Below, in pieces: positions 24,001 to 36,000 of a DNA stretch of 64,000 nt; the stretch's first letter is position 1; every line of letters begins with the position of its first letter. Below the pieces are notes generated by a model that saw only the letters and a list, made by a program, of their open reading frames with translations, made no database searches and had not been told where the DNA came from. A program made the translations under genes and the position numbers. This DNA comes from Enchytraeus crypticus (Eukaryota; Annelida; Clitellata; Enchytraeida; Enchytraeidae): assembly GCA_905160935.1 (NCBI GenBank), contig CAJHZI010000415.1:195001-259000 (forward strand), given 5' to 3'.

Positions 24001-27000
24001 AAATACAATTTATTTAAGCACCTGTAATAAAGTAACCTACGTGTATATACTCATGACGTCATATAAAGATTAATACACTCTGTAATCACCACTTTTAAAA
24101 AATTTTATTTTTAATTTGCAATTTTATACAAATCTAGACTCTCTAAAATTATCCAAACAACACTCTATCTTTAGTGCTCGGCCAAATGGGTATATTCTAA
24201 TCCATTTTAGTATAAATATTAACTAATTATTGCCTTTTGTCCTACGACGTCACACTTGCTAACTATTAACTAATTATATAGATAAAAAGATAGATAATTA
24301 ATTTTCACGAAAATCACAATGACACTGTAAACTAAGCATAGAACGACGTAAAAATTGGACATACAAGCCAAGTCCGAAGGCTCTGACGCATATCCACAAA
24401 TGCTACAATTAAATTAAAATCAGTTCACGGTAAAAAATTGCAATTATTCATTTCCAAAATAATGATACATATGAAATTAATAGATTTGGCGGTAAGTTGT
24501 ACATGGATATATATAATTATTTCACAAAGTCACATATATACTGCACTAACGTTATATAAAATCAATCAATCAATCAATCAATAAGAATTTTTCGTCCGAT
24601 TCCTCACCAAAAGGCAATGTCAGGAACGTCTCTTGAAGACTCTACACAAACAGGCGCCAAAGCACCACACGATGACAATGCTGTAGCCATCGTTGCATAA
24701 CATGCAGTGAACGCAAAACGGACAATTAGTTATAGCCTATTACTCTAGGAAGTTCTGGAGAGAGTTGGCACAGATACACAGTTGAAAAATGTATAGGAAG
24801 AAATATAAGAAATAGGAAGAAGAGTTAGATAGGACACATTCTAATGGGAGAAGGTCCATTAAAAGAGGTCATAGAAGGTAGAACGGAAGGAAAAAGAGGC
24901 AGAGGCAGGCCGAGATTAGGTATGTTAGATGATTTAAAGACCCACTCATATGTAGAAATGAAGAGGAAGGCGGAAGACAGAGAAGAGTGGAGGCGTTATA
25001 TGTCATGGACCTGCCAGTAGGCAGTGCACTAAGAGAGAGAGACTCTAGGGTAGCTCACCTGATCTCCGGGTAGCTGGGTCCCAGGCTGCTGAAGACCTCT
25101 CTGCATGAAAGCGTGTGAGTCTAGCAATAGAAGTTGCACACTGCCCGAGGATGTCTGCAGCAGAAGTTCTCCACCGTTCAACAACAGCGGTACGTGTCCA
25201 AACGGGAGTCTAGTCTCGCCCACAAACTGTACATAGGATCCTTTACAAGCAAGAATATAGCGTCGTCGAAAGACATTTTTAGCCTTCCAAACATTAGTCT
25301 TTACTTTAATTATACAAAAGGAATGCGCCAACAAAAGGCAACGACTACTAATAATCATGAAGTGGAATGGAGGAAAAAAAGAAAACTACAAAAACAGAAA
25401 CCAAGAAAGGAATCCATGTAGCACGTGCGGTATGTCATGTGTATAACTATACGAATATAAAAATAAAAAATGGAATAGAACTAATTAGACTTTTAATAAA
25501 GTATGCTCGATACATTTTATAACTACATTTAATTTTATTATATGATATAGCTCAAAGACAGCTCAACGGATCTCTTCTATCTAAATGCATAACATTAATT
25601 TAACTGAATCCATGAAAAATTAAAATACTAAAATATTTACAATTATGTCATTATAAATATAGTGAAATCCATGAATAAATTATCATCATCATCATCATCT
25701 TCCCTTAAATCCCAGTTTAACCATGAATAAATTACATGTAGTAATAAACAAACCAGCAGCTTTGAATGGAATAAGTTAAAGCTATTTATAGACTAAATAT
25801 TATGCATACCTTGCACACTTTCTCTGTTGAATACGTATGTGTAGATCTTTTCAAGATCGTAGGTAATGAAAACACCCTGAAAATAATTATTAGAAAAATG
25901 GACGGCTTAAATTTTATTAAATTAGATTCGATTTATGAAATTTAAGTTCACAGCAAAATACCAGAAGAGTGATTCACACAGAAAAGTAGTATTTTTGCCA
26001 ATTTTATCAGAAAGAAGATGCAGAGTCGATCTTACCGTATGTTGAGAAAGGCCATCGTAACGGTGTAATCATAAATATCATTGTTTTTTCGCAAGAATCT
26101 AACAACCGGAGACAGTTACAATACATAAATTACACAGTAATGCAAACACAAATGATGCAGTGTAAACCTAGATTTAAAATAGTTAATTACAGTTTAGCGG
26201 CGTCATTTAATATCATGCTAACTATGAAGTTTTTAGCTGTCAAAGAGCTAAACTTAGTTGGGAGTATATAGCACTTTTAGCAAAGTTTCTTCACATTGGA
26301 TAGGAATATTGGTTTAGTGGGGACAAAAGGGGAGCCAGCAAGTGGTCAGGAATATATATGATTCCTTTAACTTGCTTCTTCAAAAGTGGACCCCTTGACA
26401 GGGAAACCTTTTGAATTTTAGCAAGTACCAAAAATGCTTCCAATTAATGGCAATTATATTTACTACCTTATCGGCCGGCCAGTAGTCCCACAGAACGCCC
26501 TGCGTTTTAGGAGATATCTTCGGCACTGAAATAGTCTTGTCGTTCACCTGAATCAATCAGTCATCGTTGATAACAAGTACACTCAATACATACATTATAA
26601 GATAATTTGAATACTGCTTTTCTATTCATTCAATCATCATCATCTTCCCTTAAATCCCAGATTAATTAGGGTCGGGATAGATTGACAGATAGAGAGATTG
26701 AATGATTAATTGATTTATTTAGTTTACTTTTGGGTTAATTGATTGATAGTATTGTCTTATAGATTGATAGATAAATATACTGAATGATTGATTGATTGAT
26801 AGACTAAGACGTCAACACACCGGGTTATAAATGAAACCGTCGGCAGTGGCATCAATGAATACCAGTAGCGTTCCACCGCCATCAGCAAAGAGCTTCTTGA
26901 TTCCAGCCGTGTGCTTGTACTCGTTCACCATCTTCCAGTCATCCATAGAGAAATAGTTGACGCCTCCACGCTGTAAACCATCAATCAAATCAAATAATTA

Positions 27001-30000
27001 ATCAATCAAAACAATCAAACAATCAGTCAATAAAACAGCAATACTAAAAAATAATAAAATGAAGTAGTAATTGTAAAAGTGAAATAGTTGAAGCCACCAC
27101 GCTATAAACCATCAGTTAATCAATCTGATCAATCAGTCAATAAAATAGCAATATTAACAAATAATAAAATGAAATAGTAATTCGAAAAGTGAAATAGTTG
27201 ACGCCTCCACGCTAAAAATTGTTAATAATCAATTAATAAATCGTCAATTAATTAATCAATCCAAATTTACAATACCTCGATATTAGTATATTAGTAACGT
27301 TAATTAGCAATCAATTTTCTTTAATATTATTATGATATTTTTGCAAGTGATTATTGTTTTTTATAGCTATTATGCGTCAAACGCGGGCCACAAGTACAAT
27401 TTAGACTGTCTAAATAGCGTAGGGGTAACGTCATGAAGTTTTAAATGACAAATCCTAAGGTGATTTGAATCCTCGTGTGTTCGAATCCCGGCCGCGCTGA
27501 TCTGAGAGTAAAATCTCGGACAATCACTGAACTGGTTATACGGAAAATGGTCTAAATTGCCTAAAGGATTAAACATGTGGTTTTAAAAGTGATAGATATC
27601 AACATAGTTGATTATCCACTATAATGCGTGTTTACTTTAATTAGGAAACACATTGGTTATAATTTAGGTACTTACAGGTTAGAAAAATGTTCGTTGGCGA
27701 TTATTTTAATGTGATTCTATTACATATGACAAACTACAAGATTAGCTTAGGCGGAAATATTAGCATATAACAGTGCCTTCTTCCAAAAGTCTTCAAGTCC
27801 CCAGTATTAAATGCTTAATTTTTCACTCCAGTTCCAGATGTTCCAGTTCAGAGGGAACTATATTTACAGAGCTATACTAAATATAGTAGTGGAGCATAAA
27901 TTCTGACTGAACTAACGTCAGTTCCGTAGATAAGGAAGTCTCTGGTTAGATCATGACAAGTCACTTTCTGTGATCCCTGCTCCTTCTCAGGAAACAATCT
28001 CGCCTCTCTCTCCTCTTCCTCCGTTCCTCCTCCTTCCTCTATCTACTCGATCATACAAAATCAATCGATCAATCAATTAATAAATCAATATCAGTAGTTG
28101 AACTGCCTCTTCTACATATAATATTCCAAAAAATATACCCAAAAAAGCTATGACGGTAAGTTTTAAGAGACGGTCGGGGCTTCGATATACAACTCTCTAC
28201 TGTTCACACACACATAATCCTACAGCAAATATTTGAGCACCTTTGACGGTCTCCTGATAACTGAGAAAGCTAAAAAATATTTGCAAACATTCACTGCTAT
28301 CTCGAACTCATAGCATTCGATTAAGTACAATTAAACAAAAGAACATTTTAGGGGATAGCGGTATAGCTAGGATATGGCGTAATGGTTTGAGTGCTCAGCT
28401 TGGAAGCCAGTGGCCTAGGTTCAAAGCAAACAACTAACAGATCAGTCAACAACTAATGGATATCTCCTAGGGCTCAGGAAGGTTAATTACCCATCGTAGT
28501 TCGCTACCATTTCGCGCTATCTACAGCAAAGTTATGATTAATCATGCAAAAGACTCACCGGAGCACATAAGTCTATCCAGTACCTAACTAAAAGAAATTA
28601 AAGAAACAATAGTTTAGCATTTCCATTCAAATATAATCAAAACAATGTTTTATATTAGTAAGGTAAATATATTAATTACAGATACGTAGGATATTAAAAT
28701 CACACCATATGTAAGTTAACTTTTCCCTCAAATGCGGCAGCCGCGTAGTCACCATTGATCTTGTAAGACTGAATGGTGCCCAGGTACTCTCGTTCTCTCA
28801 GCTTTTGGGCTCCTAGGCATAAAAAAACTCTCATTATAATAACAAGTTTACTTATAAAGCTCTGTTCAACGCAATAAAAAACAACTTTTTATCATCTTAT
28901 TTGTAATCCTATCATCTTCTTCATCGCAAAAGATGTTAATCGCCTTATTTATAGTCTTGTCATCGCCTTCATCAGAAGAGCTGTTAAAAATCTTATTTAT
29001 ATTCTTCTTCATTATAGAAACAATGCTAATCATTCCTAAACAGAGTCTAAAGAACTAGCATCAAAATTGTCATCTTTTTCATCAGATGGGATGCTACTAA
29101 TTATCCTAAAGCTGCTAAAGCTAATGTTAACGTTACTTTCCTCACTCAAAAGCGATGTCAGTGACGGGCTAGCCCAGGATTTGAACCCCGCACATATCGA
29201 TCCACGGTCGAGTATCTTACCGACTTCGCCACTGGATCCAGCATACATTCATTCTAAAGGACTCAGAATCACAGGGCTCACCGTTCTCATCGAGCAGGTA
29301 TATCCAGGCTCTGTTGTTCATGCCCACAGCGAGATGATGGGGTCCCACAGCAACGAAAGATGGCTCCACGTCTATCGCTACAGATATAGGTCGCTCCTGC
29401 ACAAATCAATCGATCAATAGTCCAAATCAATAATCAAACTATAGTTTAACCGCAGCTATAGGCTCCACATCTATCGCCACAAATATAGCCCTCTCCTATT
29501 TAAATCAATCAATCAATAGTCTAAATCAATAATCAAACTATAGTTTAACAGCAGCTATAGGCTCCACATCTATCGCCACAGATATAGGCCTCTCCTGTTT
29601 AAATCAATCAATCAATAGTCTAAATCAATAACCAAACTATAATTTAACAGCAGCTATTAATCGAGTTTTAAAGTTAAGCAGAACTGACTCAAAAAAAGCT
29701 ACGAGAAATCTCTAAATACATGTAAATTAAAATATTTAAATATATTAACTATATTTAAATAAATTAAATGAATTAGAGCGCTTTATTGATACAATAACTG
29801 AAGTCTCTAATATTTTTATATTTTTCCCTCAATACTGAATTTCTGTTCATAATAATGCACTGCACTGCACACTACAGTACCCCTTGTACAGCACTGCATT
29901 ACATTGCACTGTTTAGCATTGCATTGTATTGTATTGTATTCTATTCTATTACATTGTATTGCTCTACACTGCACTGCACTGAACTGCACTGTATATCACT

Positions 30001-33000
30001 GCTTTGACTTGCACTGCACTACATTGCATTTCATTGTATTGTATTGTATTGTATTACATTACAATGTATTGCACGGCATTGAAGTATATTGCATTGCATT
30101 TCATTGCATTGTATTTCATTTCATTGTATTGCATTGTATTGTACTGCATTGTATTGCATTGTATTACGTTACATTGTACTGCATTGTATTTCATTGTAAC
30201 GTATTGTATTATAGCACCTGCTGCACGTTGTCTTGCACGGCGACCTCGAGCAGTGGTAAAGCTGGTAAAGCTAAGGTTAACGTCAGTTTCCTCACTCCAA
30301 AGCGATGTCAGTGACGGGGTAAGCCCAGGATTTGAACCCGCACATACTGATCCGCGGTCGAGTATCTTACCTACTTCGCCACTGAATCCAGCCAGTGACG
30401 TCACTGGCTGGATTCAGTGTATGCTATGTATCGTATTGCTATGTATCGTATTGCATTGTATTATATTACATTGTATTACATTGTATTGCACTGCATTGTA
30501 CTGCATAGTAACGTATTGTATTATAGCACCTGCCGCACGTTGTCTTGCACGCTGACCTCGAGCAGTGACGTCAGGTATGCTATGCATCGCATTGCATTGT
30601 ATTATATTACATTGTATTGTATAGTATTGTATTTCATTGTATCGTATTGTATTATAGCACCTGCTGCACGTTATCTTGCACGGTGACCTCCAGTAGGGAC
30701 GTCAGGTAGGCTATGCGGGTCTGGAAGGCCGAGCCGAGGACGGGTAGCTTGGTAAGGTATACGTGCAGGAGGCCTCGAGGCGAGGAGACAGCCAGCAGCT
30801 GTCCGTCGTCAGTCCACTGCAGCGAGTCGAGCGAGCGCTCGTCCTCCACACTGATGATTGCGTACATCTCCTTAAGGTCCTGCAGGTCGTGGATCTTTAC
30901 ACTGCAGCGACGATCAAGAGATCAATCAATTAATTGATTAATTAATCAATTAATTAATTAAACACGAACAAACATTTAACACGATCAAACATTTAAGTCG
31001 ATTAAATTGTACGATAAAACTACAACTAAACCGTAGCATTCATCCCATTCAGACCTTGCACGTCGTGGATCTTAACACTGCCGCGTCAGTCAATCGATCA
31101 ATCAATTAATTTATTATAATATTAATTAATTATAATATTAATTAATTATAATATTAATTAATTATAATATTAATTAACTATAATATTAATTAATTATAAT
31201 ATTAATTAATTATAATATTAATTAATTATAATATTAATTAATTATAATATTAATTAATTATAATATTAATTAATTATAATATTAATTAACGACTAGACCG
31301 GAGTGTACATCTCCTTCAGGTCCTAAAGGTCGAGGATCTTAACACTGCCGCGTCAATCAATCAATTAAAAAATTAATTAATTAATTAACTGATTATAATA
31401 TTAATTGTAATACTAATTAACGACTAGACCGGAGCGTACATCTGCTTCAGGTCCTGAAGGTCGTAGATCTTTGCACTGCCGCATAAATCAATCTATCAAT
31501 TAATTAGTTAATCCATCAATTAATTAATTATTAATTAATTAATTAATTAACTAGACCGGAGCATACATCTCCTTCAGGTCTTGTAGGTCGTAGATCTTTA
31601 CACTGCGGCGTCAAACGATTAATTAATTAATCAACCGATCAATCAATTAACTAATCAAACACTCATTAAGTCGATTACACTATATGATGAAATTACGACT
31701 AGACAGCAGAATACATCTCCTTCAGGTCCTGCAGGTCATAGAGCTTTACACTGTGTCGTAATAAATGCAGCAATCAACCGATCAATCAAACAATCGATCA
31801 GTTAAATTTTTCGCAATTTGATCGATCCTTTAAAAATTGACGGACGATCGTGGCGGACGATCTAAATTTATATATAATATGCGCGTTATTACTAGTCTCT
31901 GCCAAATTCTTAGTGTCCAGTAACTCACCAGTTGTCGCCAGCTGTAGCGGCTGCATTGAGAGACTCTGACATAGCAATGCTGGTCAGTGAATCTCTGTGA
32001 TCTCTCACTTGAAATATCTCCTACAAACCACAACAACAACAACAACAACAATAGTTACTGTAATCTCTCACTTGAAATATCTCCTACAAACCACAGTGAC
32101 AACAGAAACAGTTACAATAGCTTTATTTCTGACATCAAATGGTAATTACATAACATAATATAACATAAAGGCACACTAAGTCAGGAAGCACAGAAGCTTG
32201 TTTAATTTCCTCCTTCCTTTCCATGGTTATTAGTAATCGTTGCCTTTTGATGGCAACGATTACTAATTAAATTGAATCTATCTTATATAGTGCAAATTAC
32301 TAGATAAGCAATTACACATTGTAATTACAATGTGTAATTACAATGTGTAATTACAATGTGTAATTACAATGTATAATTACAATGTGTAATTACAATGTGT
32401 AATTACACATTGTAATTGCCGACATCGACGTTGTAATTACACTACAACAGTGTTGGACATTCCACCGAGAACGTAACTAATACTAGAGCTGCGCCTGTGG
32501 GTTATTGACAGCGGATCAGTGATTGCATGGTTCAAATCCAGTGCTCTCCCCGTCGAGTAACAACGTCGCACTCACTATCTCCCGGTCGAGTATCTTACCG
32601 GTCGGTAAGATATTAGAATGTCGGTAAGATACTCGACCGCGGATCAGGATGTGCGGGGTTCAAATTCTGGGTTAGCCTGTCACTGAAATCGCTTTTGAGT
32701 GAGGAAACTGACGTTAACATAAGCTTCTTTTTTTAGCTATGATTATCTTTTTTTTAAATTATGCAGACAACTTTAACTTTTTAAAACCTTTTTTATCCTA
32801 ATATTTAAATTTTTAATTATTATTTTTATTATTTTAATTTCTGCATACCTCGCCGATTTCCTTCATGTGGGTGGAGACAACTACAAAATAGCCTTGAGAG
32901 AATCCTATCATGATGTAACCGTCACGATACCTGCGTAATACAAGATATCGATATCATAACCGTCACGATACCTGCGTAATACAAGATATCGATATCATAA

Positions 33001-36000
33001 CCGTCACGATACCTGCGTAATACAAGATATCGATATCATAACCGTCACGATACCTGCGTAATACAAGATATCGATATTACACCATACTTATTTTTAAACA
33101 AAGACCTGTATTTTCTTATAATAACATTCTGCAGTACATATCTACAAGCCCATCGCGTATTCCTATATATTAAACAATATACATATACAGTATCTAAGCT
33201 AAAAAATTGCAAAAATACCTATACTAAAACATAGGCTAACTTGCCTCAGAAATTTAAATTACCTAGCCTTTCTCTCATTTGTTTGATGAAATAAAACAAA
33301 AGTAATTAATCTAACATTATCAAGCTAGTTGGAAAATCCAGGAAAAATGTCACATATGGAATGACCTACCTCATTCCCTATATAGAGAACATTGATCAAT
33401 CAATTCAGTTTAATATCTCGTAAAAAAGCCTCCTCTTTAAATAAATAAATACAAGCACTGAAAAAAAAGACTTGTCTGCTGCTATATGCAGGAAATTCTA
33501 GGAGCATAATTCTAACAGTCTACGGCTGTAATGTTTGCAAATTAATAAATTTGCCTTCATTCAATTTTAATATAATATTTTAATTATAATATTAATATAT
33601 ATTAATATATATTTTTAATTATAATATTTGTTTTACGATATAAAATAGCTAATTAATTACAACTAGCTAGATATTTAGCAAATTAACTAGCCTACTAACT
33701 GACTGACTGACAGATCGACCAACTACCTAACAAGCTAACTAACTAACTAACTAACTAATTAACTACCTACCACTGGTACTGCACAACATCGCCATATCTC
33801 TGTTGAAAGGCGAGCTCAATTGGGTTATCAGGGTCTGAGAGATTCTGCATGTACAGGGTCTTCTTGTTCTTTATCACGCTCACCTGTTGAGGCAAAATAA
33901 TCAAAGTAATCTCTCTCTCTCTCTCTTAGTGTGTTTTGAGTGCAATCACAAATAGCTTGTATAGATTGGTATTCGTTATTATCTAATTGTGATACAATAG
34001 ATGATTGTTTGTGTATTTTTCACTAAACTTATTCTGAGCTACTTTATCAATACATTCCAGGTAAAAAAATGTATACAAATCCAAAGCATTCGTTTTTAAA
34101 TCGTAAAACTAGAAGTAAAATAAGTTATTCTAAAGGGATTAAGAAACTACTAAATAAAAAATGTAAATGGTGGCGTAAACTCAACAATTTCTCTTTTGTG
34201 TGATTATGAGGTGATTTGAACCCACGAGGGTTCAATTCACTTCAGCATCTGTCATTTAAAACTTCATGACGTTACTTCTACGCTATTAAGACATTAAAAT
34301 CTTAGACTTATACCGTGTTTTCACCAACAGAGCTTCTCTCGTCTCCCTTCATCTCAGAGAACTGTAGATTAGAAGACTCGCCCTGGATGTTGCTCTGTCG
34401 TATGGTGTCGCCCTCGACGTTAGAGATCGTTATCGTCTTATCGTCGCTGCCCAGAGCCAGAATGTTCTGCTTGCTCCAAGCCCCGCATGAGATCCGCTTT
34501 GTGTGCTTGCCCAGCACCGGTATCTTCCTGAGTACCAATACAGGCCTTGCTTGTGTACATTGGCTGGAGCCAGTGGCGATGTCGGTAAGGTACTCGACCG
34601 CGGATCAGTATGTGCGCGGTTCAAATCCTGGGCTCGCCCGTCACTGACATAGCTTTCGAGTGAGGAAACTGGCGTTAGCCTTAGCTTTACCAGCTTTTAT
34701 CACCGTATATTGTGAGTGTATCGAAAATAAAAATAGTTCTCTCTCTCCTGAACAGTGAGCGATTAAAAATGAGCCAACTGGTTAATTTCCATAGTGCTCG
34801 ATGTTGTCATGGACAACAGTAGCACTCAAATTGCATTTTTGTTGTTCTTATTGATATTAAAAGCGCTTAAATTCCAACCCATGATAACACCGCAGACAAG
34901 CGCCATTCCCATACTGACTGCCATACTACTTAATTTCAGAGTACGTGTTAGTTCAGATACATTTGTTCATTTATTTAGTAGAATTTATTTATTCATCGCA
35001 TTAAACAATAAGCTAACGTTAACGTCAGTTTCCTCGCTCGAAAGCGATGCCAGTGACGGGCGAGCTCAGGATTTAAACCTTCCGAAAACTTACCGACATC
35101 GCCACTGGCTCCAGCGAGCAATAGAAGGAGGATATACAGAAAGATTGTGTGAACGGAATTACTTGAAGAACATTGCAATACCTTGAGGTGCTGTGATTGT
35201 AAATCAACAGATTTCCTTTAGCTGAGCCTACAGCCAGTAGCGAGTCCGACTTTGACCACACGAGAAAAGTATGAGCATCTCTGAAATGTAAGATAATGTT
35301 CTATAAGAGTAAATATATTTTATAATATAATATCCTGTATACGTATAGTGTATTATATATGTAGTGGTAGTGTATATAGTGGTATAATAGTGTAATTATG
35401 TATGGTAGTGTATATAGTGGTATAATAGTATAATTATGTATGGTAGTGTATATAGTGGTATAATAGTATAATTATGTATGGTAGTGCATATAATGGTGCA
35501 ACTGCATTAAAAAATGGTAATTTCAAATAATTGGTAGAATCTCTAATGGCAAGATTTGAAACCATTTAAAAATGATTTCCTTGCTATAAAATTACTTTTG
35601 ATTAGTAATGACGCTTAATTGATTGAACAAAGCTTTAAATCGCAGAGGTCTAGCTGCTACATTGGTTGTGGCATTCTACCACTATGCTATTTGACTCTCC
35701 TCAATGCATGGAATTGCCACTGTAGCACTGTGCACAGAGCGATGCTTTATCGATATAACTACTGATTGATTTTTAAATGGAAATCTCTAATCAAGAAGCA
35801 CATTATTTTGTACTGAATACTATATTTAATTTAAATATAGTAAAATTAATACTATATTAAGATTTAAATATATATACATATATCCATACTAAGCTACCCG
35901 TATTGCGTCCAGAACACTAAAACATAGACCAACCGTTAACTGTACAAGTCACAAGATGCAGCTAAGCTACAACCGAAGAAGATAATAGGAAACTATCTCA

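Noticed and set aside
29904-30686. Open frames of 89-183 codons with many Cys, His and Leu
   Set aside because: Translations of the ATTGT-type array, the exon 10 donor copies and a SINE.
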